Of a stretch of DNA of 64,000 nucleotides, positions 9,983 to 17,995 are shown piece by piece (positions within the stretch are counted from its first letter, which is position 1; each line of letters starts with the position of its first letter). A program made the translations under genes and the position numbers. The notes below the pieces were generated by a model. It made no database searches. It had not been told where the DNA came from and saw only the letters and a list, made by a program, of their open reading frames with translations. Source of the stretch: Cupriavidus taiwanensis (GTDB taxonomy: Bacteria; Pseudomonadota; Gammaproteobacteria; Burkholderiales; Burkholderiaceae); contig NZ_LT977071.1 of assembly GCF_900250075.1 (NCBI RefSeq), positions 2,437,901 through 2,501,900 of the forward strand. Direction: 5' to 3'.

Positions 9983-11542
9983 ATGTACCTTACGCAAGCG
10001 TTGCATCGTGCAGTGCAGCAAAAGCCCGACCATATTGCCGTGCGGTTCGGTGACCGGCAGCAGACCTTCCGCCAGTTCGCCGACCGTGTGGCGCGCTTAG
10101 CTGGGGCGCTGCAAGGACTGGGCATGCAGCACGGCGATCGCGTCGCCATGCTGGCCCTGAACTCCGACCGCTATCTTGAGTATCAGATGGGGGTGCCGTG
10201 GGGCGGCGGTGTCCTAAATCCGTGCAACACGCGCTGGTCCGCTTCGGAGATCCTGTACTCGCTGAACGATTCCGGTTCGACCATCCTGATTGTGGATGAG
10301 ACCTTTCGCACGCTCGCCGAGACGATCCAGGGCGACGCGGCCGCGTTGCGTGAAGTGATCTACTGCGGGGATTGTGACGTACCGGCTGGAATGCACGGAT
10401 ACGAAGCCTTGCTGGCAAAGGCCCAGCCGGTGGGCGATGCCGTGCGCCGTGATGAGGACCTGGCCGGTATCTTTTACACGGGCGGGACGACCGGTTTCCC
10501 CAAGGGCGTCATGCTGAGCCACGGCAATCTCCTTAGTTCTGGCCTGGCTTTGCGTGCTGAAGGGATGGCCACCCCTGGCGGCACATATTTGCATGCCGCG
10601 CCGATGTTCCACCTCGCCGACATGGGTCTGGCGATGCCACACTGGATCGAAGGCAACACGCACTCCGTGATCGCGGCGTTCTCACCGGAACTGGTGCTCG
10701 ATACGCTGGAGCGCGACCGTGTGACACACCTGCTTCTGGTGCCGACCATGATCCAGATGCTGGTCGACCACCCGGCGATGCGGCAGCCGCGCGACCTGAG
10801 CGCACTCCATACCATCATCTACGGAGCTTCACCGATTTCCGAGGCGGTGCTCGAACGCGCGATGACGGCACTGCCCGGGGTGAGCTTCGTGCAAGCCTAC
10901 GGGATGACAGAATTGTCGCCGCTAGCGACCATTGTTCCCTCCTCTTATCACACGCCAGAAGCCCGCGAGCTCGGCAAGTCACGGTCGGCCGGCCGCGCGA
11001 GCTATTGCACCGAAGTGCGGATCGTGGACCCCGAAGATCAGGAAGTGCCGCGCGGCACCGTAGGCGAGGTCATCGTGCGTGGCCCGAACGTGATGCAGGG
11101 CTACTGGAACAAGCCAGAACAGACAGCGGAAGCGCTACGCAACGGCTGGATGCACACCGGGGACGGCGGCTACATGGACGATGATGGCTTCATCTTCATC
11201 GTCGATCGTTTGAAGGACATGATCATCAGCGGCGGCGAAAACGTCTATTCGGCCGAGGTCGAGAACGCCATTGCCATGCACAGCGCGGTGGCCGCCTGCG
11301 CCGTCATCGGCATCCCCAACGCAGCGTGGGGCGAAGCCGTCCACGCCGTCGTGGTGCGCAAGCCGGATGCATCCGTGACCGCCGAAGAACTGATTGCCCA
11401 CTGCAAGACGCTGATCGCCGGCTACAAGTGTCCGCGCAGTGTCCATTTCCGGGACAGCCTGCCATTGTCGGGCGCCGGCAAGATCCTCAAGACGGAGTTG
11501 CGCAAGCCCTATTGGGACAGCCAGATTCGCAAAGTCAGCTAA
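9983..11542 (+). CDS. Acyl-CoA synthetase (AMP-forming)
   Basis: ANL-family AMP-forming ligase of 519 aa, expected to activate a carboxylic acid to its CoA thioester at the start of the pathway encoded downstream. Adenylate-binding motifs visible are FYTGGTTGFPKGVMLSHGNL (about residue 157), YGASPI, QAYGMTE (about 310), the TGDGGYMDDDGF segment and GGENVYSAEVE, and the C-terminal catalytic Lys in GAGKILKTELR. The start at 9983 is preceded by GGAG; an upstream in-frame ATG at 9947 is less likely. The substrate cannot be read from the sequence; the neighbouring genes suggest a branched or cyclic side-chain acid. Confidence 0.9.
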   Translation: MYLTQALHRAVQQKPDHIAVRFGDRQQTFRQFADRVARLAGALQGLGMQHGDRVAMLALNSDRYLEYQMGVPWGGGVLNPCNTRWSASEILYSLNDSGSTILIVDETFRTLAETIQGDAAALREVIYCGDCDVPAGMHGYEALLAKAQPVGDAVRRDEDLAGIFYTGGTTGFPKGVMLSHGNLLSSGLALRAEGMATPGGTYLHAAPMFHLADMGLAMPHWIEGNTHSVIAAFSPELVLDTLERDRVTHLLLVPTMIQMLVDHPAMRQPRDLSALHTIIYGASPISEAVLERAMTALPGVSFVQAYGMTELSPLATIVPSSYHTPEARELGKSRSAGRASYCTEVRIVDPEDQEVPRGTVGEVIVRGPNVMQGYWNKPEQTAEALRNGWMHTGDGGYMDDDGFIFIVDRLKDMIISGGENVYSAEVENAIAMHSAVAACAVIGIPNAAWGEAVHAVVVRKPDASVTAEELIAHCKTLIAGYKCPRSVHFRDSLPLSGAGKILKTELRKPYWDSQIRKVS

Positions 11543-11568
11543 CCACAATCCAACCGCAAGGAACCACC

Positions 11569-12753
11569 ATGACCTCATCCGTGATCGTAGCCGGCGTCGG
11601 CATGATTCCCTTCACCAAGCCGGGGGCCAGCGAACCCTACCCGGTGATGGCCGCGAAAGCCATCCGCGCCGCACTCACCAACGCGGGCGTCGAATACGAC
11701 AAGGTTCAGCAGGCCTATGCTGGCTATGTCTACGGCGATTCCACTGCCGGCCAGCGTGGGCTCTACGAAGTTGGCATGACGGGCATCCCAGTGGTCAACG
11801 TCAACAACAATTGCTCGACGGGGTCGACCGCGTTGTACCTGGCGCGCCAGGCGGTCTCCAGCGGCGCCGTCGATTGCGCCCTTGCCTTCGGCTTCGAGCA
11901 GATGACGCCCGGTGCACTGGGCTCGGTGTTTGACGATCGGCCGAGCCCGTTCGAGCGGTTCGATGCCGTTACCGCCGAACTGATTGACGTTCCCGGGATA
12001 CCGTTCGCCCTTCGCTACTTTGGCGGCGCCGGCCTGGCGCATATGGAGGAGTTCGGCACAAGGCTCGAGACCTTCGCCAAGATTCGCGCCAAGGCCAGCC
12101 GGCATGCAGCTAACAATCCGTTGGCATTGCTCCGGACGGTGGTCACGGAGGACGACGTGATGGCATCGCCCATGATCTGGCCCGGCGTGATGACCAAGCT
12201 GATGGCCTGCCCACCGACCTGCGGTGCGGCAGCAGCGCTGCTAGTCTCGGAAGCATTCGCCAAGAAGCACGGCCTGGACGCGAGCGTTCGCATCCGCGCC
12301 CAGGCCATGACCACCGACACACCGCCTGCTTTCGAGGCGCGCGATATGCGCGAGGTGGTGGGCTTCAGCATGACACGCGACGCGGCCCGGCAAGTTTATG
12401 AAGCGGCCGCCGCCGGACCGGAAGACATCGGCGTGGTGGAATTGCATGATTGCTTCGCCCACAACGAGCTGATTACCTATGAGGCGCTCGGGCTGTGCCC
12501 GGTGGGTGGCGCCGAGAAGTTCGTGTCCGATGGCGACAACACCTATGGCGGCCAAATCGTGACCAACCCGTCGGGCGGGCTGCTCTCCAAGGGCCACCCG
12601 CTTGGTGCGACCGGGCTGGCGCAATGTACGGAGCTGGTCGAGCAATTGCGCGGGCAGGCCGGTGCACGGCAGGTCGAGGGCCTCCGGCTGGCGCTGCAGC
12701 ACAACCTGGGCCTCGGTGGCGCGTGCGTCGTCACCCTGTACGAGAGGGTCTGA
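11569..12753 (+). CDS. SCP2-type 3-ketoacyl-CoA thiolase
   Basis: Thiolase of 394 aa closely resembling the thiolase domain of eukaryotic SCPx/SCP2. The nucleophile loop VNNNCSTGSTALYLARQ (Cys near residue 85), the HDCFAHNE motif near residue 291 and NPSGGLLSKGHPLGATGLAQC near the C-terminus keep the Cys-His-His catalytic set. The related Ltp2-type retro-aldolases lack the nucleophilic Cys and need a DUF35 partner. The Cys is present here and no DUF35 gene is nearby, so true thiolytic cleavage is favoured. It follows the CoA ligase by 26 bases. SCPx thiolases prefer 2-methyl-branched and sterol side-chain 3-oxoacyl-CoAs, so such a substrate is plausible. Confidence 0.88.
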   Translation: MTSSVIVAGVGMIPFTKPGASEPYPVMAAKAIRAALTNAGVEYDKVQQAYAGYVYGDSTAGQRGLYEVGMTGIPVVNVNNNCSTGSTALYLARQAVSSGAVDCALAFGFEQMTPGALGSVFDDRPSPFERFDAVTAELIDVPGIPFALRYFGGAGLAHMEEFGTRLETFAKIRAKASRHAANNPLALLRTVVTEDDVMASPMIWPGVMTKLMACPPTCGAAAALLVSEAFAKKHGLDASVRIRAQAMTTDTPPAFEARDMREVVGFSMTRDAARQVYEAAAAGPEDIGVVELHDCFAHNELITYEALGLCPVGGAEKFVSDGDNTYGGQIVTNPSGGLLSKGHPLGATGLAQCTELVEQLRGQAGARQVEGLRLALQHNLGLGGACVVTLYERV

Positions 12754-12755
12754 TC

Positions 12756-13196
12756 ATGATCGACAAGAAATGGATTGGCCATGAAGTCGGCAGCTCGGTG
12801 CTGCCGATCGAGCGCGGCCGGCTGAAGTTTTTCGCCAAGGCAATCGGCGAGACCAACCCGATCTACACCGACCCGGCTGCCGCCCACGACGCCGGTTATG
12901 CCGACCTGCCGGCGCCACCCACATTCCTGTTCGCTGCGGAGCTGGACTCGGGTGCCATGTTCGGTCTACTCGACCTGCTCGGCGTGCCGCATGCCAAGGT
13001 CTTGCATGGCGAGGAGAGCTTCGAGTATTTCGGCCCCGTCGTCGCAGGGGACACCGTGACGGTCAGCTCCAACGTCAAGGACATCTACGACAAGAAAGGC
13101 GGCGCGTTGGAATTCATCGAAGTCGAGTCGAAAGTGGTTAACCAGCGCGGCGAACACGTGGCCCGGATGCGCTCGCTGACCGTGGTACGCAACTGA
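12756..13196 (+). CDS. MaoC-like dehydratase, N-terminal (HadA-like) type
   Basis: Hot-dog-fold protein of 146 aa of the MaoC N-terminal/HadA type: WIGHEVGSSVLPIERGRLKFFAKAIGETNPIYTDPAAA at its start, and GEESFEYFGPVVAGDTVTVSSNVKDIYDKKGG in the middle. This type usually lacks the complete hydratase His-Asp pair and pairs with a catalytic MaoC subunit; the next gene fits that partner. The start lies 2 bases after the thiolase stop, so coupled translation is likely. Together the two proteins should form an (R)-specific enoyl-CoA hydratase. Confidence 0.82.
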   Translation: MIDKKWIGHEVGSSVLPIERGRLKFFAKAIGETNPIYTDPAAAHDAGYADLPAPPTFLFAAELDSGAMFGLLDLLGVPHAKVLHGEESFEYFGPVVAGDTVTVSSNVKDIYDKKGGALEFIEVESKVVNQRGEHVARMRSLTVVRN

Positions 13197-13205
13197 AGGA
13201 CCCCA

Positions 13206-13625
13206 ATGACAACCCTCTGCTTTGACTCGGTGCAGGTTGGCGACATCCTGCCGTCCGAGAGCCTGCCCCCCGTGAACCGCCACATGCTGGCGCTCTTTGC
13301 CGGCGCGTCCGGTGACCACCATCCGATCCACATCGACCTTGACTACGCGCGCCGGGCCGGCATGCCGGACGTGTTCGCCCACGGCATGCTGGGCATGGCC
13401 TGGCTGGGCCGCTTGCTGACCGGCTGGGCGCCGCAGTCGCAACTGCGCCGGTTCGACGCCCGCTTCCAGGGTATCACCCACCTCGGCCATGCCATTTGCT
13501 GCAGTGGCCGGGTGGTCGAAAAGCTTGAAGTGAACGGCGAGCGCTGCGTGCGTGTCGAGGTGCAGAGCGCCAACCAGTTCGGACAAACCAGGATTGCAGG
13601 CGAGGCGCTGGTCGCGCTGCCCTGA
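13206..13625 (+). CDS. MaoC-like (R)-enoyl-CoA hydratase, catalytic subunit type
   Basis: Hot-dog MaoC protein of 139 aa. The hydratase motif with catalytic Asp and His is visible as AGASGDHHPIHIDLDYARRAGMPDVFAHGM (about residues 38-67). It begins 9 bases after the preceding MaoC gene and probably forms a heteromer with it, as in HadAB-type enzymes. (R)-specific hydration is the step done by the hydratase domain of peroxisomal MFE-2. Confidence 0.85.
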   Translation: MTTLCFDSVQVGDILPSESLPPVNRHMLALFAGASGDHHPIHIDLDYARRAGMPDVFAHGMLGMAWLGRLLTGWAPQSQLRRFDARFQGITHLGHAICCSGRVVEKLEVNGERCVRVEVQSANQFGQTRIAGEALVALP

Positions 13626-13630
13626 ACCGC

Positions 13631-13692
13631 GAAATCACGAAATCACGAAATCACGAAATCACGAAATCACGAAATCACGAAATCACGAAATC
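13631..13692 (+). repeat. 8-bp tandem repeat (GAAATCAC) x7 plus a partial copy
   Basis: Seven perfect head-to-tail copies of GAAATCAC from 13631 to 13686 are followed by GAAATC. The array fills the gap between the second MaoC stop (13625) and the ribosome binding site of the SDR gene, which starts at 13710. The unit length is not a multiple of three, but the array is noncoding, so slippage would change only intergenic spacing. Repeats of this kind arise by replication slippage. Confidence 0.95.
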
Positions 13693-13709
13693 GAAAAGGA
13701 GACTAACCC

Positions 13710-14540
13710 ATGACTCGCAAACTGGAAGGCAAAGTTGTCCTTATTACCGGTTCCGGCCGCGGCATCGGCCGCTCCATCGCGCTCAAGCTGGCCAGTGAAG
13801 GCGCCCGACTCGTTATCAATGATCTGGACAAGGAGCCAGCCCAGGAGGTGGTGGAAACCATTCGCGCCGCCGGCGGGCAGGCTGTAGCCTGCGTCGGCAG
13901 CGTCACCGTGCCGGACTTCGCCGAGCGCTTCGTCGGTACGGCGGTGAGCGAATACAAAGGCCTGGACATCATCGTCAACAATGCAGGCTATACCTGGGAC
14001 AACGTGATCCAGAAGATGACCGACGAGCAGTGGTACGCCATGCTCGACTGCCACCTCACGGCGCCGTTCCGCATTCTGCGTGCCGCGCAGCCCGTGATCC
14101 GCGGCCTGTCCAAGGCTGAAGGCGAGGCCGGCCAACGCGTGGTACGCAAGGTGGTCAATATCTCGTCCGTCGCTGGCCTGTTCGGCAATGCCGGGCAAGC
14201 AAATTACTCCGCTGCCAAGGCCGGCATCATCGGCATGACGCAGACACTCGCCAAGGAGTGGGGACGCATGAATGTCACCGTGAACTGCGTGGCATATGGC
14301 CTGATCAAGACCCGCCTGACCGGGAGTGCAGCCGGCGAATCCACAGCCAATATCGAAGGCCGTGAGATCAAGGTCGGCGTGAACCCTGACTTGCTGGCCG
14401 CGATGGAGCGCGGCATCCCGCTGGGACGTGGCGGCACGCCGGACGAAGCAGCCGGCGCCGTGTACCTGTTCTGCATCCCGGAATCGGACTACGTGAGTGG
14501 CCAGACGCTTCTGTGCAGCGGCGGCCTGACCGGCATCTGA
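13710..14540 (+). CDS. SDR-family 3-hydroxyacyl-CoA dehydrogenase (FabG-like)
   Basis: Short-chain dehydrogenase of 276 aa. The cofactor-binding motif GSGRGIGRS is near residue 15, NNAG near residue 90, catalytic Ser in ISSVAG and Tyr-x3-Lys in NYSAAKAG near residue 167. Asp in VINDLD after strand 2 suggests NAD(H) preference. An extra segment of about 12 residues (SKAEGEAGQRVVRK) lies before the catalytic Ser. In this operon it probably oxidises (R)-3-hydroxyacyl-CoA to the 3-oxo form for the thiolase. Its ribosome binding site AAAAGGAGA follows the 8-bp repeat array. Confidence 0.85.
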   Translation: MTRKLEGKVVLITGSGRGIGRSIALKLASEGARLVINDLDKEPAQEVVETIRAAGGQAVACVGSVTVPDFAERFVGTAVSEYKGLDIIVNNAGYTWDNVIQKMTDEQWYAMLDCHLTAPFRILRAAQPVIRGLSKAEGEAGQRVVRKVVNISSVAGLFGNAGQANYSAAKAGIIGMTQTLAKEWGRMNVTVNCVAYGLIKTRLTGSAAGESTANIEGREIKVGVNPDLLAAMERGIPLGRGGTPDEAAGAVYLFCIPESDYVSGQTLLCSGGLTGI

Positions 14541-14551
14541 GGAGACTAGCG

Positions 14552-15703
14552 ATGCTGCCGCAACTGTACCGCCATCGTTGGATGGATGAGGAAATCGAGG
14601 CCTTCCGCGAGCAGGTGCGCCGCTACGTGGCCGGCGAACTGGCGCCGAACTTGGACGGGTGGCGCCGCCAGAGCTACATCCCGCGCGAAGTCTGGCATGC
14701 TTTCGGGCAGATGGGCTTCCTGCTGCCCGAGATCGAGGAAGCCTATGGTGGCGCCGGCGCGAGCCTGGCCTACCAACTGGTGGTACAGGACGAGCTGGCC
14801 AGGGCCGAAGTGCCCGCCACCACAGCCGTCCACAGCATCGCCACGCACTACATCTTGGACTATGGCACGCCAGAGCAGAAAGAGCGCTGGCTACCGAAGC
14901 TGGTCAGCGGCGAGATGCTGGCCGGCATCGCCATGACCGAACCCGGCTGCGGCTCGGACCTTCAGGCGCTGCGCACGCGCGCGCGCCGCGACGGCGGCGA
15001 GTACGTCATCGACGGTGCCAAGACCTTCATTACCAACGGCTTCACCGCCAACTTGCTGGTGGTGGCGGTACGAACGGGTGAGGCGGGTAGCCGGGGGGTG
15101 TCGCTGATCGTGCTGGAGACCGAGGATCTGCCGGGATTCCGCGTTGGCCGCCGGCTCGAAAAGCTTGGCCAGCACGCCTCCGATACCGCCGAGTTGTCAT
15201 TCGATGGCGTGCGGGTTCCCGCCGATCGCCTGCTTGGCGAGACGGAAGGACGGGGCTTCGCGCAACTCATGAGCCAGCTTCCGTACGAGCGCATGCTGCT
15301 CGCCGTGCCAGCGGCGGCCGTGATCGAGCGTGCTGTCGAACTGACGCTGGAGTACACCCAGCAGCGCAAGGCATTTGGCCAATCGCTGTACGACTTCCAG
15401 AACACGCGCTTCAAGCTGGCCGAGTGTGCCACGTTGGCGCATGTGGTGCGCACATTCGTCAATGACTGCATCCAGCGTCTTCTCGATGGCCAGCTCGACG
15501 AATCGGCGGCCTACATGGCCAAGTGGTGGTGTACCGAGCAGCAAGGCAAGGTCACCGATGAATGCCTGCAGCTTTTCGGCGGCTACGGCTACGTGACCGA
15601 GTACCCGATTGCGAGGCTGTACGCCGACGCGCGGGTGCAGCGCATTTACGGCGGTGCGAACGAGATCATGAAGGAACTGATTGCACGGAGGCTGCCCGCA
15701 TGA
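14552..15703 (+). CDS. Acyl-CoA dehydrogenase
   Basis: FAD-dependent acyl-CoA dehydrogenase of 383 aa, forming the 2,3-double bond of the acyl-CoA. Family segments visible are AMTEPGCGSDLQALRTRA (about residue 128), KTFITNGF, the LTLEYTQQRKAFGQSLYDFQN helix (about 265), CLQLFGGYGYVTEYPIARLYADARV and RIYGGANEIMKELI. No clear catalytic Glu can be placed without alignment. The start at 14552 has GAGGAGA upstream, 11 bases after the SDR stop. Its stop overlaps the next start by ATGA. Confidence 0.9.
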   Translation: MLPQLYRHRWMDEEIEAFREQVRRYVAGELAPNLDGWRRQSYIPREVWHAFGQMGFLLPEIEEAYGGAGASLAYQLVVQDELARAEVPATTAVHSIATHYILDYGTPEQKERWLPKLVSGEMLAGIAMTEPGCGSDLQALRTRARRDGGEYVIDGAKTFITNGFTANLLVVAVRTGEAGSRGVSLIVLETEDLPGFRVGRRLEKLGQHASDTAELSFDGVRVPADRLLGETEGRGFAQLMSQLPYERMLLAVPAAAVIERAVELTLEYTQQRKAFGQSLYDFQNTRFKLAECATLAHVVRTFVNDCIQRLLDGQLDESAAYMAKWWCTEQQGKVTDECLQLFGGYGYVTEYPIARLYADARVQRIYGGANEIMKELIARRLPA

Positions 15704-16734
15704 AGCAGCCGCTGACTGGGATTCGCGTCATTGAGTTTGAAGGAATCGGACCCGGCCCATTGGCCGGCCGGATGCTGGCCGACATGGGGGCGCAGGTCAC
15801 TGTCATCGCGCGGCCGCAAAAGGGCGCAGTGAACGAACGCATTGGCGGTTCGGCGGACAATCCCCTGCGGCGCGGCAAGGCCGTCGTGATGCTCGACCTC
15901 AAGCAGTCTGCCGACGTGGCCAAGGCGATGGCGCTGGTTGCAGAGGCTGACGCACTGGTCGAAGGCAACCGTCCCGGCGTGATGGAGAAGCTGGGCCTGG
16001 GTCCGGCTAATTGCGCTGCGTTTAACCCTCGGCTGGTTTATGGCCGCATGACCGGCTGGGGGCAATCCGGGCCCCTGGCGCAAGCCGCCGGCCACGACTT
16101 GAATTACGTGGCGCTGACCGGCCTGCTTTCGCTGTCGGCGCGCGACGGCCAGGCGCCCATCGTGCCACCGACCGTCGTCGGCGACGCCGCTGGCGCGTTG
16201 GGGTTGGCCTTTGGCATGGCTTGCGCGTTGTTGGACGCGCGCGCCAGCGGCCAAGGGCGCGTAGTGGACGGCGCCATCGTTGATGTACTGGCGATGCTCG
16301 GCACCATTGTGCAATGGGTACGCGCCAGCGGGCAACTGGATGGGCCGACTCCCAGCCCGTTCCACGACTCGCCGTTCTATGATGTCTACCGCTGTGCCGA
16401 CGGGGGCTTCATCACGCTTGGCCCGCTGGAGCCCCAGTTCTACGCGCTGCTGCTGGACAAGCTCGCCCTTGCGGATGTGGACCCGGCCGCGCAGTATGAC
16501 GTGCGTGCCTGGCCCGCGTTGAAGGCTCGGTTTTCGACGCTGTTCGCCAGCCGTTCGCGCGCCCACTGGTGCGCGCTGCTTGAGGGCAGCGATGCATGCT
16601 TCGCGCCTGTCCTGAGCCTGTCCGAGGCGGCCGCGCACCCACACAATGCGGCGCGTGGCATCTATGGCATTGGCGCAGACGGGGCCCTGCACGTTGCCGC
16701 CGCGCCGCGCTTTCTACCCTTGTCGGTGAACTAA
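15700..16734 (+). CDS. CaiB/BaiF family protein resembling alpha-methylacyl-CoA racemase
   Basis: Class III CoA-transferase superfamily protein of 344 aa. The N-terminus (GIRVIEFEGIGPGPLAGRMLADMGAQVTVI) and YGRMTGWGQSGPLAQAAGHDLNYVALTG (near residue 110) resemble alpha-methylacyl-CoA racemase (AMACR), including the His-Asp pair in AGHDLNY. AMACR interconverts (2R)- and (2S)-methyl acyl-CoAs so that 2-methyl-branched chains can enter beta-oxidation. A CoA-transferase function cannot be excluded. It overlaps the acyl-CoA dehydrogenase stop by 4 bases. Confidence 0.82.
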   Translation: MKQPLTGIRVIEFEGIGPGPLAGRMLADMGAQVTVIARPQKGAVNERIGGSADNPLRRGKAVVMLDLKQSADVAKAMALVAEADALVEGNRPGVMEKLGLGPANCAAFNPRLVYGRMTGWGQSGPLAQAAGHDLNYVALTGLLSLSARDGQAPIVPPTVVGDAAGALGLAFGMACALLDARASGQGRVVDGAIVDVLAMLGTIVQWVRASGQLDGPTPSPFHDSPFYDVYRCADGGFITLGPLEPQFYALLLDKLALADVDPAAQYDVRAWPALKARFSTLFASRSRAHWCALLEGSDACFAPVLSLSEAAAHPHNAARGIYGIGADGALHVAAAPRFLPLSVN

Positions 16735-16787
16735 TTGACGAAGCGCGGCGGCGCGCGAATGCTCACCAGACTGGATACAAGACAAAG

Positions 16788-17588
16788 ATGGACAATCCAA
16801 TGCATCAATCTGATGGAATTGCCTGGGGCGTAGCCGAGAACATCGGCCGGATCGTGCTGAAGCGGCAAGAGCACGCAAACACCATCTCACGCGCTGCATC
16901 CCGCGCGCTGGTGGGGGCGATCGACAGTATTCTGGAGCAGCAGCCGCGCGTCGTGTTGCTCGCGGCGGAAGGCCGCATTTTCTGTGCCGGCGGGGATATT
17001 GACGAATTCGTGGCCGCGGGCCCGGCCCTGGACGCGCTCGTGGACGATATTCTAGCTCCACTGCATCCAGCGTTGTACCGTCTGGCGACGGCGCCGTTGC
17101 CGGTCGTCGCAGCGGTGAACGGGCCTCTCGGGGGGGCTGGCATCGGGCTGGCACTGTGTGCCGACTTCGTGCTGGCAGCGGAATCGGTGAAACTGCGCAC
17201 CGGTTACGCAGCAATAGGGCTGTCGCCCGACCTCGGCGCTTCCTACTTCCTGGCCCGCCGCGTTGGCGCTGTGCGGGCCCAACAGTGGTTTATGCTCAGC
17301 GAAACGATCGACGCGCAACGCTGCCTCACACATGGCGTGGTAGATGCGCTGTACCCTGATGCCGAGCTTGCCGGTGCGGCGGAGAATCTTGCGCTGCGCC
17401 TGGCGCAGGCCGCGACCGCGTCATTGGGCGGCATCAAGACCTTGTGCAGCGGCCTGCCTGCCCGTGACTTGCAGGCACACCTTGCACTTGAGCATCAGTT
17501 ACTCACAGCCCGGGCCGGTGGCACTGATGCACAGGAAGGCGTGCGGGCCTTTGTAGAGCGGCGTGCGCCACGATTCACCGGGGATTGA
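16788..17588 (+). CDS. Enoyl-CoA hydratase/isomerase family protein
   Basis: Crotonase-fold protein of 266 aa. The oxyanion-hole segments are FCAGGDIDEF (about residue 67) and NGPLGGAGIGLALCADFVLAAES (about 110-132), with the GLSPDLGASYFLARRVG stretch after it. The first catalytic Glu of classical enoyl-CoA hydratases is not evident at the usual place, so isomerase or another crotonase reaction is possible. Starts at 16788 and 16800 are both in frame. It is the last gene of the operon, 53 bases after the racemase-like gene. Confidence 0.82.
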   Translation: MDNPMHQSDGIAWGVAENIGRIVLKRQEHANTISRAASRALVGAIDSILEQQPRVVLLAAEGRIFCAGGDIDEFVAAGPALDALVDDILAPLHPALYRLATAPLPVVAAVNGPLGGAGIGLALCADFVLAAESVKLRTGYAAIGLSPDLGASYFLARRVGAVRAQQWFMLSETIDAQRCLTHGVVDALYPDAELAGAAENLALRLAQAATASLGGIKTLCSGLPARDLQAHLALEHQLLTARAGGTDAQEGVRAFVERRAPRFTGD

Positions 17589-17995
17589 TGCTTCTGCTGC
17601 GTCGACCTTCGCTGCTTGGTCTAGAAAAGTTGAGGGTTTCTGCTGCCTCACTGATCCCGGCCTTGATCGACCTGCTTCGTCGCGTCCTGCGTCCAGCCGA
17701 ATGCCCCGGTCCATCACATCACGGAAGCTAACTAAAGTATGCCCGGATTGCAGAGTTGCCTCTGACGTTTGCCGAGTGCCAATGATCGAATTGAGTTCGA
17801 TTGCGGGCGGCCACGCCGGGCCGAGGCGAATGGCCCTTTTTCGGCCAGCGCGGACGTTCGATCTGGCACCGCCAATGGCTGATAAGGGTCGATTCCGGCC
17901 TTCGACCATCTCTTGTCCTCGGACCAAGTGCGTGCCCATCTCGCCGAACTGCTCAGAACGAGGCGCAAACCTTGAGCGTCCCACACTCGGCTAGC
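17589..17995. other. 407-bp intergenic region, no gene recognised
   Basis: This gap lies between two convergent genes, the enoyl-CoA hydratase and the M20 amidohydrolase. Reading frames on both strands look like non-coding translation without family features. No clear terminator hairpin with a T-run was found. Confidence 0.5.

Noticed and set aside
13631..13692. 8-bp array considered as a CRISPR
   Set aside because: Units are contiguous and only 8 bp, with no spacers and no cas genes.
17589..17995. Frames of 140-160 aa on both strands between the hydratase and M20 genes
   Set aside because: No family motifs, no ribosome binding sites, and composition like other non-coding gaps in the window.
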